Origin: an uncultured Lachnospiraceae bacterium
GTDB taxonomy: Bacteria > Bacillota > Clostridia > Lachnospirales > Lachnospiraceae
Assembly: GCA_946614165.1 (NCBI GenBank)
Contig: CAMOGQ010000018.1
Location: forward strand, 1 to 37,717
Length of the DNA stretch: 37,717 nucleotides
Direction: 5' to 3'
Made by a program: the position numbers and the translations under genes. The notes under the pieces were generated by a model. It saw only the letters and a program-made list of their open reading frames with translations. It was not told the origin of the DNA and did not search any database. The first letter of the stretch is position 1. Each line of letters begins with the position of its first letter. Positions 31,337 through 37,717 of this stretch are shown here, in pieces.

Positions 31337-31366
31337 ATTATATGTCAGACCAAAGCGGCTTGGCAA
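31337..31366 (-). promoter_or_regulatory. Promoter of tRNA-Ser
   Basis: Minus strand TTGCCA (31361-31366), 18-bp spacer, TATAAT (31337-31342); start predicted a few bases before the tRNA. Confidence 0.7.
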
Positions 31367-31488
31367 GGAGAACTTTCCCCGGGGACTATGCAGGTTTGGG
31401 CAGCGGGAGGGAAAAACGCACAGGAAACTGCAGCCATATTTATGGAACATTCCCGCAATTTACGAAAACTCCTTACCGTAAATTGGTA

Positions 31489-31494
31489 TATAAT
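31489..31494 (+). promoter_or_regulatory. Possible -10 box for pfk
   Basis: TATAAT at 31489-31494 with no recognisable -35. Predicted leader about 50 nt including AGGAGGAG. The stretch 31367-31488 holds nothing else identifiable. Confidence 0.35.
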
Positions 31495-31553
31495 AAATGA
31501 GAAAAAGACCCTGGACCCAGGGATGGAAAAAGCAGTGATTAGGAGGAGAAGCT

Positions 31554-32630
31554 ATGTTAAGAATCGGTATGCTGACAAGCGGCGGCGACTGCCAGGCCCT
31601 GAATGCGGCACTTCGCGGTGTTTACAAGTGTGTAGTCAACAACGCCAAGGAACCTGTTGAGTTTTATGGCTTTGAGGATGGCTATAAGGGCCTGATCTAC
31701 GGAAAATTCCGGATCCTGACCGGAGCTGACTTCAAGGGCATTCTGACCAGGGGCGGCACGATCCTGGGTACAAGCCGCTGTCCTTTCAAGACCATCCGCG
31801 TTCCGGACGAGGACGGCATTGACAAGGTAGAAGCCATGAAACAGACCTATTACAAGCTGCAGCTGGACTGCCTGGTCATGGGCGGCGGAAACGGTTCCAC
31901 CAAGACGGCCAACCTGCTCAGCGAGGAAGGACTGAATGTGGTCACGCTTCCCAAGACCATCGACAATGACCTCTGGGGCACGGAGATGACCTTCGGCTTC
32001 CAGTCGGCCGTTGACATTGCCACCACCGCCATCGACCAGATCCATACGACGGCCAGCTCTCACGGCCGTGTATTCATCGTTGAGATCATGGGCCACAAGG
32101 TGGGCTGGCTTCCTCTGAATGCGGGCATCGCAGGCGGCGCGGACGTGATCCTGCTTCCCGAGATCCCCTACGATATCAACAAGGTCGTGGAAGCCATCGA
32201 GGGCAGAGACAAGGGCGGCAGCCGCTTTACCATCATTGCTGTTGCCGAAGGCGCCATTTCCAAGGAAGACGCGAAGCTTTCCAAGAAGGAATACAGGAAG
32301 AAGCTGGAGAACTACGCTTATCCTTCGGTCTCCTATGAGATCGCGGACCAGATCCAGAAGATGACAGGCCGCGAAGTCCGTGTGACGGTTCCCGGCCACA
32401 CCCAGAGAGGCGGCGGCCCCAATGCCTACGACAGAGTCTTCGCCAGCCGTGTGGGCGCGGAGGCAGGCAAGCTGATTCTCAGAAAAGAGTTCGGCTACAT
32501 GATCGGCTATAAGGACAGAGAAATGGTCAAGGTGCCCCTGAAGGAAGTGGCAGGCAAGCTTAAGACCGTGGATCCCAACGCCTCCATCATTAAGGAAGCG
32601 AAGCTTCTGGGCATCAGTTTCGGTGACTGA
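31554..32630 (+). CDS. pfk: 6-phosphofructokinase
   Basis: 358 aa, phosphorylates fructose-6-phosphate to fructose-1,6-bisphosphate. Start ATG 31554 with AGGAGGAG 6 nt upstream. Landmarks: TSGGDCQALNAALRG (8-22), the phosphate-donor loop MGGGNGSTKTAN (109-120), catalytic PKTIDND with D137, and IVEIMGHKVGWL; PGHTQRGGGPNAYDR near the C-terminus. The donor loop has N113 where PfkA of E. coli has the Mg-binding Asp (GGDGS), keeps Gly at the next position (typical of ATP enzymes), and has K134 before TIDND (typical of PPi-dependent and some ATP enzymes). Donor specificity is therefore uncertain. Terminator follows; monocistronic. Confidence 0.93.
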   Translation: MLRIGMLTSGGDCQALNAALRGVYKCVVNNAKEPVEFYGFEDGYKGLIYGKFRILTGADFKGILTRGGTILGTSRCPFKTIRVPDEDGIDKVEAMKQTYYKLQLDCLVMGGGNGSTKTANLLSEEGLNVVTLPKTIDNDLWGTEMTFGFQSAVDIATTAIDQIHTTASSHGRVFIVEIMGHKVGWLPLNAGIAGGADVILLPEIPYDINKVVEAIEGRDKGGSRFTIIAVAEGAISKEDAKLSKKEYRKKLENYAYPSVSYEIADQIQKMTGREVRVTVPGHTQRGGGPNAYDRVFASRVGAEAGKLILRKEFGYMIGYKDREMVKVPLKEVAGKLKTVDPNASIIKEAKLLGISFGD

Positions 32631-32663
32631 TCCTGACCGGCAGCGTAAAAGGATATGTCTGCA

Positions 32664-32700
32664 GGCGGGTGTGCTGCTGCTGGCGGCATGCCCGCTTTTT
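32664..32700 (+). terminator. Terminator of pfk
   Basis: GCGGGTGTGC and GCATGCCCGC pair (one bulge each side, one G-T), followed by TTTTTATTT. Confidence 0.7.
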
Positions 32701-32721
32701 ATTTCGCCCTGGGGAGACCAC

Positions 32722-32750
32722 TGTCCAAATCGGGCAGGCCCTGTTATACT
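32722..32750 (+). promoter_or_regulatory. Promoter of the dnaX cluster
   Basis: Extended -10 TGT-TATACT (32742-32750) with a weak -35 TGTCCA (32722-32727), 17-bp spacer. Confidence 0.5.
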
Positions 32751-32798
32751 TTAGGAAGGCACAGGGGATGTGCCGCGTATTTTTTTATGGAGAACAGC

Positions 32799-34484
32799 AT
32801 GGCGGAAGAACATTATCTTGCTTTATATCGTAAGTACAGGCCAATGACCTTCGAGGACGTCAGGGGGCGGGACGCCATCGTACGCACCCTGCGGAACCAG
32901 ATCATGACGGGAAGGATCTCCCACAGCTATCTTTTCTGCGGGACCAGGGGTACCGGAAAGACCACCATCGCAAAGATCTTTGCCAAGGCGGTCAACTGCG
33001 AGGATCCCCAGGACGGAAGTCCCTGCGGAAAGTGCGCTTCCTGCAGGGCCATTGAGCGGAATGCCGCCCTGAATGTGACGGAACTGGATGCGGCCTCCAA
33101 CAACTCGGTAGAGGATATCCGACGGATCATCGATCAGGTGTCCTACTCGCCCGACCAGGGCAAATACCGGATCTATATCCTGGACGAAGCCCATATGCTG
33201 TCCAACGCGGCAGCCAACGCCCTGCTCAAGACCCTGGAGGAACCGCCTTCCTACGCGATCTTTATCCTGGCCACCACGGAGCCCAACAAGCTTCCGGTCA
33301 CCATTCTTTCCCGCTGCCAGCGATTCGATTTCGGCAGGCTCCCCCTGGTGGTCATTGAGGGACGCCTCAGAGAGGTGGCGGAAAAGGAGAATCTCCAGAT
33401 TGAAGACAGGGCCTATCACTACATGGCCGGCGCCGCGGACGGATCCATGAGAGACGGCCTGAGCCTTCTGGACCAGTGCAACGCCTTCAACTATGGCAAT
33501 GCCCTTCTGACCTATGAGAGGACTCTGGAGATCCTGGGCGCCGTGGATACGGTGGTCTTTTCGGACCTTTTCGGCTGCCTGCACACAGGAAAGGTCCCTG
33601 GCGCTTTAAAGATCCTGGACGATGTCCTGCTGCAGGGCAGGGAGCTGGTCCAGTTCATTACGGATTTTACCTGGTATCTGCGCAATCTGATGCTGCTGAG
33701 GGCAGATGAGCAGGTGGGCCGGTCTCTGGATGTGTCCGCCGAGAACCTGAAGCGCATGCTCAGGGATGAGAAGAGCGCGGATATGGCGGAGATCATGCGC
33801 TATATCAGGATTTTTTCGGCTCTGACCGGGGAAATCCGGTTTTCCGCCAACCGCAGGATCCTGACAGAAATGGCTCTGATCCGGGCCTGCCGGGCCGCCA
33901 TGGACGCCGGAAACGGGGACAGGAGCGGCGATACCCTGGAAGGCCTGCAGGCCAGGGTCCAGAAGCTGGAGCAGCGTCTGATCGAAAACGAGACCTTTAT
34001 GGCGGATCTGGTCATAAAGGGAGGTTCTGCAAATATCGTTTCTGCCGGGGAGCGTCAGCCGGAAGAAGAGGCAAAGAAACCGGCCAGAGAGATGAGTCCC
34101 GAGGAGAAGGCGGCGCTGAGGGCCGCCACCCCTGAAGGGGTCCGGAAAATCGCCGAAAACTGGGATAATCTGGTGGCGGATCTGCCGGGAGAGTTTGCTT
34201 TCATGAAACGCTACCTGGAAAAGGGAGGCGGCCATGTCCTGAAAGCTGTCAGAGAGGGAGAGATCCGGATCGGCTTTGACAACCCGATCGCCTACGGTAT
34301 GTGCAGCGCCAAAACCAGGGAGGAGGACAGAGAGAAGCTGGCGGTCTATTTCAGCCAGGCGGCCGGGGAGAAGCTGTCCCTGTCCTTTGTAGCCCTTGAC
34401 AAGACTGAACAAAACACGGAAAATGAAATTTACCTGAACGATCTGTTCAAATGGGACGGAAAAATGGAAACGGAGGAATTTTAG
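32799..34484 (+). CDS. dnaX: DNA polymerase III subunit gamma/tau
   Basis: 561 aa clamp-loader ATPase of the replisome. ATG 32799 has GGAG 6 nt upstream; an ATG at 32787 and the frame back to 32655 are less likely since homology begins at EEHYLALYRKYRP. Walker A GTRGTGKT (48-55), zinc-binding C67, C76, C79 and C82 (NCEDP...CGKCASC), Walker B ILDEAH (127-132), sensor LSRCQRFDF. The domain III core runs to about 350; the C-terminal part (about 400-561) is the tau-like region that would meet polymerase and helicase. I see no A-run slippery site for a gamma form. The stop codon abuts the ebfC start, whose ribosome site ACGGAGGAA is inside dnaX. Confidence 0.96.
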   Translation: MAEEHYLALYRKYRPMTFEDVRGRDAIVRTLRNQIMTGRISHSYLFCGTRGTGKTTIAKIFAKAVNCEDPQDGSPCGKCASCRAIERNAALNVTELDAASNNSVEDIRRIIDQVSYSPDQGKYRIYILDEAHMLSNAAANALLKTLEEPPSYAIFILATTEPNKLPVTILSRCQRFDFGRLPLVVIEGRLREVAEKENLQIEDRAYHYMAGAADGSMRDGLSLLDQCNAFNYGNALLTYERTLEILGAVDTVVFSDLFGCLHTGKVPGALKILDDVLLQGRELVQFITDFTWYLRNLMLLRADEQVGRSLDVSAENLKRMLRDEKSADMAEIMRYIRIFSALTGEIRFSANRRILTEMALIRACRAAMDAGNGDRSGDTLEGLQARVQKLEQRLIENETFMADLVIKGGSANIVSAGERQPEEEAKKPAREMSPEEKAALRAATPEGVRKIAENWDNLVADLPGEFAFMKRYLEKGGGHVLKAVREGEIRIGFDNPIAYGMCSAKTREEDREKLAVYFSQAAGEKLSLSFVALDKTEQNTENEIYLNDLFKWDGKMETEEF

Positions 34485-34814
34485 ATGGCTAAAAGAGGCG
34501 GATTCGGCGGCATGGGCATGCCCGGAAATATGAACAACCTGATGAAGCAGGCACAGCGCATGCAGCGTCAGATGGAAGAAAACAAGAAGGCTCTGGACGA
34601 GACAGAGTTCAAGGCAACAGCCGGCGGCGGTGCCGTCGAGGTAGTGGTCACCGGCGCCCATGAGTTCAAATCTCTGAAGATCAGTCCCGACGCTGTGGAT
34701 CCCGATGATGTGGAAATGCTTGAGGACATGATCATGGCAGCGCTGAACGATGCCATGAAGCAGATCAGCGACAGGAGCGCCCAGGTGATGGGGCCTTCGG
34801 GTTTCGGCATGTAA
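34485..34814 (+). CDS. ebfC: Nucleoid-associated protein, YbaB/EbfC family
   Basis: 109 aa DNA-binding dimer. Gly/Met-rich N-terminus (MAKRGGFGGMGMPGNM), helix NNLMKQAQRMQRQMEE, then the conserved strands FKATAGGGAVEVVVTG and LKISPDAVDPDDVEMLEDMI. Starts directly after the dnaX stop and is followed 14 nt later by recR, the classic dnaX-ebfC-recR order. Confidence 0.95.
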   Translation: MAKRGGFGGMGMPGNMNNLMKQAQRMQRQMEENKKALDETEFKATAGGGAVEVVVTGAHEFKSLKISPDAVDPDDVEMLEDMIMAALNDAMKQISDRSAQVMGPSGFGM

Positions 34815-34828
34815 CAATGAGGTAAAAG

Positions 34829-35428
34829 TTGGACTTATACAGCGGATATATCAACAAACTGATCGATGAACTGGCCGCCCTGCCGGGGATCGGCGGAAAA
34901 TCCGCCCAGAGGCTTGCTTTTTATATCATCGGCATGTCTCCGGCCAGGGTCAGAAAACTTTCCGAGACCATCCTTTCGGCCAAGGAGCATGTCTGCTACT
35001 GCAGGGAGTGTCAGAACCTGACGGATTCCGAACTGTGCCCCATCTGCTCCAATCCCTCCAGGGACAGAAGCACGATCATGGTGGTGGAAAATCCCAGGGA
35101 CCTGGCGGCCTATGAAAGGACCGGCAAATACAATGGTCTTTATCATGTCCTGCACGGGGCGATTTCCCCCATGCTGGGCATAGGTCCCGGAGATATAAAG
35201 CTGAAGGAGCTGATCGAAAGGCTCAGGGGAGACCAGGTAAAAGAAGTGATCATTGCCACCAACTCCAATCTGGAGGGGGAAACAACGGCCATGTATATCA
35301 GCAAGCTGATCCGGCCTGCCGGTGTAAAGACCACCAGGATCGCCAGCGGCGTACCGGTCGGAGGCGACCTGGAGTATATCGATGAAATGACCCTTCTGCG
35401 CGCGCTGGAAGGAAGAACCGAGATGTAA
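34829..35428 (+). CDS. recR: Recombination mediator protein RecR
   Basis: 199 aa, helps load RecA at gaps together with RecO/RecF. N-terminal helix-hairpin-helix INKLIDELAALPGIGGKSAQRLAFY (two blocks, 8-32), zinc finger C58, C61, C70 and C73 (CRECQNLTDSELCPIC), Toprim domain with MVVENPRDLAAYERTG and TNSNLEGETTAMYI, C-terminal ASGVPVGGDLEYIDEMTL. The start is a TTG at 34829, 5-6 nt after GAGGT; no ATG is available at the conserved N-terminus. Full normal length. Confidence 0.96.
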   Translation: MDLYSGYINKLIDELAALPGIGGKSAQRLAFYIIGMSPARVRKLSETILSAKEHVCYCRECQNLTDSELCPICSNPSRDRSTIMVVENPRDLAAYERTGKYNGLYHVLHGAISPMLGIGPGDIKLKELIERLRGDQVKEVIIATNSNLEGETTAMYISKLIRPAGVKTTRIASGVPVGGDLEYIDEMTLLRALEGRTEM

Positions 35429-35445
35429 ATAGTTAACAGCTGACG

Positions 35446-35466
35446 ACGGGGCCCTTTGAGCCCCGT
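35446..35466 (+). terminator. Possible weak terminator after recR
   Basis: ACGGGG(C) / (G)CCCCGT hairpin 18 nt after the recR stop, but with only ATGTTACT behind it. May be partial, allowing read-through to the next gene. Confidence 0.4.
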
Positions 35467-35506
35467 ATGTTACTATATATGTAGTTTTTCGGGAGTGAAT
35501 GAGCTT

Positions 35507-36772
35507 ATGGAACCGAAGGAACCTATAGATTTAATGGATCCGATGGAAGATACGGCGGATCTCAGAGACGCCCTGATCCTGGCCGAGGCGGAAGGCGGCG
35601 GTGACGGAAAAGAAGACCCCGGCAGCACGGAAGGCTACTGGGCGGACATAAAGGCCCATAACAGGAAAAAGTGGAGCCGTGTGCTGATCGTTGTTTCCGT
35701 AATTATCGTGGGCCTTCTTATTTATGTGCTTATTCAGAACTACAGGCATTATTCCGGCGTTTCCCTTTCCACAAACTCCCGTTTTCTGACAGAAGACGGT
35801 GCCGAGATCATCGGTCTTGGCGGCAGCATCGTCCAGTATTCCCGGTCCTCCGCAGGATGCTGGAATACCCGGGGCGAACAGCAGTGGCTGGAGACTTATG
35901 ATATGCAGCAGCCCAGAGCCGTGGTGGAGGGAGAGATCCTGGCCATAGCGGATATAGAGGGCTATTCGGTCTGCGTATTTGATAAGGAAGGCCTCAGAGG
36001 CCGCATCTCCACGGAGCGGCCCATCCATGCCATTTCCGTATCCAGATGCGGGGAAGTGGCGGTCACCATGAACGAGACCGGCGCTACCTGGATCCGGCTT
36101 TTCTCTTCTACAGGCCGTGAGATCGCCTATCTGGTACGCTATATGTCCATTCACGGATATCCCATGTCCACGGCTATTTCACCCAACGGCGAGCGCCTGA
36201 CCATTTCCTCTCTGGAGGTGGTGGACGGTGTCATAAAGACAGACATGGCATTCCACAGCTTCGGGGCGGAAGGCGCGGAGAAGGAGAACAATCTTCTGGC
36301 CGACGCCGAGTTCAGCGGAGAGGTGTTCCCATTTACCCATTTCATGAGCGACGATATCTTTGTGGCCGTTTCGGATTCCAGGCTTGCCTACTATACCATC
36401 GGCAGGGAACTGAAGAACACGGTCAGCAATATGATCTCGGAGAACATCAGGGGCGTTTACTATAACGACCAGTATATGGGCCTGCTCTTTACGGATACCA
36501 GCGGAGACCACCAGTACAGACTGGACCTCTATGACAAGAACGGAGATAAGAAGAGCAGTGTCGGTTTTTCCATGGACTTCACCACGCTCCAGATCTCCGG
36601 CGGCTATATTTATCTGAACAATGATCAGGAACTGCAGATCTATACCATCCGGGGAAGAGAGATCTTCAACGGAACCATAGGGACTGCGGTCCGCGCTGTT
36701 ATTCCCTCTCCCATAGCAAGAAGGATGACAGTGGTAACAGACAGCGAGATCGATACGCTGAAACTGCACTGA
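35507..36772 (+). CDS. DUF5711-like membrane protein with beta-propeller-type outer domain
   Basis: 421 aa from ATG 35507 (GGGAG 12 nt upstream; GTG 35495 is unlikely, being adjacent to it). Acidic cytoplasmic N-terminus with Asp/Glu-rich DPMEDTADLRDALILAEAEG, one helix at 57-78 (WSRVLIVVSVIIVGLLIYVLI), then an outer domain of about 340 residues with regularly spaced beta segments (IVQYSRSSAGCWNTRGEQQW, AISVSRCGEVAVTMNETG, STAISPNGERLTISSL, LQISGGYIYLNNDQELQIY), as in WD40/PQQ-like propellers and the DUF5711 family of Clostridia. Role not known. The CvpA-like gene follows 13 nt later, suggesting a common transcript. Confidence 0.8.
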   Translation: MEPKEPIDLMDPMEDTADLRDALILAEAEGGGDGKEDPGSTEGYWADIKAHNRKKWSRVLIVVSVIIVGLLIYVLIQNYRHYSGVSLSTNSRFLTEDGAEIIGLGGSIVQYSRSSAGCWNTRGEQQWLETYDMQQPRAVVEGEILAIADIEGYSVCVFDKEGLRGRISTERPIHAISVSRCGEVAVTMNETGATWIRLFSSTGREIAYLVRYMSIHGYPMSTAISPNGERLTISSLEVVDGVIKTDMAFHSFGAEGAEKENNLLADAEFSGEVFPFTHFMSDDIFVAVSDSRLAYYTIGRELKNTVSNMISENIRGVYYNDQYMGLLFTDTSGDHQYRLDLYDKNGDKKSSVGFSMDFTTLQISGGYIYLNNDQELQIYTIRGREIFNGTIGTAVRAVIPSPIARRMTVVTDSEIDTLKLH

Positions 36773-36785
36773 CGGGAGAATGCCT

Positions 36786-37262
36786 ATGAGCCTGAATGCT
36801 GATATGATAGGCCTTGCTGCCATTCTGGCAGAACTGCTTTTTATGGTCCTTTATACGAAAAGAGGATGGAAGGTGGGCTTTGCAAAGCAGCTGAGTTCCC
36901 TGATCGCCCTGCTGGCGGCATCCGGCTCTCTTCTTATGATCCTGAAAGTCTATACGGGATTTAAGGAAGGAGACGTAAAAGGCCTTGCCTCGGGTATTGC
37001 CCTGTTCGTGGTGATTGCCGTGGTCTACAGCGTGCTCCGTCTCTTTCTGTTTTCCATCCGGCTGGCTTCAAAGCTGCCGGTCATCAGCCTTGTAGATTCC
37101 GCTCTGGGAGTGGCGGCAGGTTTTGTCTGCGGACTTCTGATCCTTTATATCGTGGAATCGCTGAGTCCTTTTTTCCTGGGAGTGGAAATGGAGCTGGTCA
37201 CCAAAGGGGTCCCTGCGGCAGCAGGCCTGGTGGAAAGCCTGATCCAGAATCATCTGACCTGA
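36786..37262 (+). CDS. CvpA-family membrane protein
   Basis: 158 aa with four or so membrane segments (about 5-23, 37-55, 68-90, 100-122). Sequence features such as GWKVGFAKQLSSLIALLAA, and LVDSALGVAAGFVCGLLIL match the CvpA/colicin V production family (integral membrane proteins lately linked to envelope stress; the name is historical). ATG 36786 with GGGAG 7 nt upstream is preferred to ATG 36780, which is 1 nt from it. It lies 13 nt after the DUF5711-like gene and ends before the terminator at 37295. Confidence 0.8.
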   Translation: MSLNADMIGLAAILAELLFMVLYTKRGWKVGFAKQLSSLIALLAASGSLLMILKVYTGFKEGDVKGLASGIALFVVIAVVYSVLRLFLFSIRLASKLPVISLVDSALGVAAGFVCGLLILYIVESLSPFFLGVEMELVTKGVPAAAGLVESLIQNHLT

Positions 37263-37294
37263 GATCATCTGCAGTAATACCGATTTTTATAAGG

Positions 37295-37333
37295 AAGCTC
37301 CGGAAGGTTTTAAGAGACCGTCCGGAGCTTTCG
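37295..37333 (+). terminator. Terminator before the rRNA promoter region
   Basis: AAGCTCCGGA / TCCGGAGCTT, 10 bp plus GGT/ACC inside, then TTCGG; stem strong, T run short. Confidence 0.6.
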
Positions 37334-37437
37334 GCATATAAATAGTAATAGAAAGAAAGACCTGCACAACATGTTGTATATACGCGATTAAGTGTGTTTA
37401 TATACGCTTAAATATAATAAAAAAGCAAAAAAAGTGC

Positions 37438-37466
37438 TTGCATTAGGTCTGACGTAATGATATTAT
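37438..37466 (+). promoter_or_regulatory. rRNA operon promoter P1
   Basis: TTGCAT (37438-37443), 17-bp spacer, TATTAT (37461-37466). Upstream 37376-37437 is A/T-rich with A tracts like an UP element, and carries a direct repeat TATATACGC and the palindrome ACAACATGTTGT (37366-37377). Confidence 0.7.
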
Positions 37467-37551
37467 AAATTTCGCCGCTGAAAGGCGGGCGACAACTTCA
37501 GAAATGAGTTTTGCGGGCAGGGTGCCGAGACAAAATTGATTAAAAAAGTTG

Positions 37552-37580
37552 TTGACAGGCGAAACGGTTTGATGTAGTAT
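37552..37580 (+). promoter_or_regulatory. rRNA operon promoter P2
   Basis: Consensus TTGACA (37552-37557), 17-bp spacer, TAGTAT (37575-37580), 85 nt after P1's -10. The tandem arrangement is typical of Firmicutes rrn operons. Confidence 0.75.
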
Positions 37581-37586
37581 ATTAAA

Positions 37587-37717
37587 TGCGTTCGCAAGAG
37601 CGGCAAGCTCTTAAAGAACTTCGGAGGCTGCCACGCAGCCCCGGAAAGCACCTTAAAAATCGAATATATGACAACTTAACAGAAATGCAACCCTGAAGAT
37701 TTCTTTTAGATCTTAAT
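37587..37717 (+). other. Pre-16S rRNA leader (start of an rrn operon)
   Basis: Leader with a boxA-like GCTCTTAAAGAAC (37607-37619), hairpin GGCTGCCACGCAGCC, and the clostridial pre-16S style stretch GCACCTTAAAAATCGAATA. No mature 16S sequence (such as AGAGTTTGAT) is inside the window; it should follow shortly after 37717. There is no protein gene in 37263-37717. Confidence 0.7.

Noticed and set aside
32631-32798. SRP RNA gene, often located before dnaX in Firmicutes
   Set aside because: The conserved GGTCAGGTCCGGAAGGAAGC-like core is absent; only a terminator and a promoter are seen.
32799-34484. Programmed frameshift for a gamma form in dnaX
   Set aside because: No A-run slippery heptamer was seen in the middle of the gene.
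37463-37651. Minus-strand 62-codon frame in the rRNA leader
   Set aside because: It lies across two promoters and a leader RNA, with no ribosome site.

Overview
The window looks like chromosomal DNA from a fairly GC-rich member of the Clostridia, most likely a Lachnospiraceae-type gut anaerobe. This rests on the CIRCE heat-shock operator, strong AGGAGG-type ribosome sites, the GlpP antiterminator, long clostridial cell-wall-binding (YG) repeat proteins, GH25 lysozymes, the dnaX-ebfC-recR order and an rRNA promoter of Firmicutes type at the right edge. The species call is inference; there is no 16S sequence in the window.

Layout. 1-2750: a GPH-type sugar/cation symporter, then an Hsp20 chaperone gene whose sigma-A promoter is embedded in a CIRCE operator. 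2750-4945: a decayed GHKL histidine-kinase tail, a lipoprotein and a monoacylglycerol-lipase-like hydrolase. 5069-11640 (minus strand): a glycerol regulon read right to left: glpP antiterminator behind a leader terminator, glycerol kinase, glycerol facilitator, terminator, then a three-gene oxidation unit (GlpA-like FAD protein with a BFD [2Fe-2S] domain, a second FAD/NAD oxidoreductase and a DUF1667 protein). 11656-12375: a lipoprotein. 12588-20529: a surface operon of three secreted cell-wall-binding-repeat proteins, one of 1672 residues with an NlpC/P60-like head and two GH25 lysozymes. 20599-23006: a zinc-ribbon membrane protein, a patatin-like lipase and an orphan dTDP-glucose 4,6-dehydratase. 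23026-23188: a transposase N-terminal scrap with a terminator. 23217-23900: a secreted protein. 24075-27529: a four-gene operon of single-pass membrane proteins, two with N-terminal zinc ribbons. 27525-31182: two coupled LytS-type sensor kinases opposed to an OmpR-type regulator. 31192-32700: tRNA-Ser(CGA) and 6-phosphofructokinase. 32722-37333: dnaX, ebfC, recR, a DUF5711-like membrane protein and a CvpA-like protein. 37334-37717: tandem promoters and leader of an rRNA operon whose 16S gene must start just beyond the window.

How genes work together. The glycerol block is a self-contained uptake, phosphorylation and oxidation route, with GlpP probably sensing glycerol-3-phosphate and reading through its own leader terminator. 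The surface operon probably remodels or decorates peptidoglycan. dnaX, ebfC and recR are the usual replication and recombination cluster.

Most worth following up is the signalling module at 27525-31118. One kinase has a normal phospho-acceptor His (H265). Its translationally coupled partner has Glu at that position (E257). The divergent regulator keeps the phosphorylatable Asp (D56) but has lost the acidic pair, the Thr and the Lys of a working receiver. A third GHKL kinase tail lies broken at 2791-3042. Also notable are the NPA-to-NAA change in the glycerol facilitator, the 183-bp higher-order repeat in the giant wall protein, and the undescribed zinc-ribbon membrane operon.
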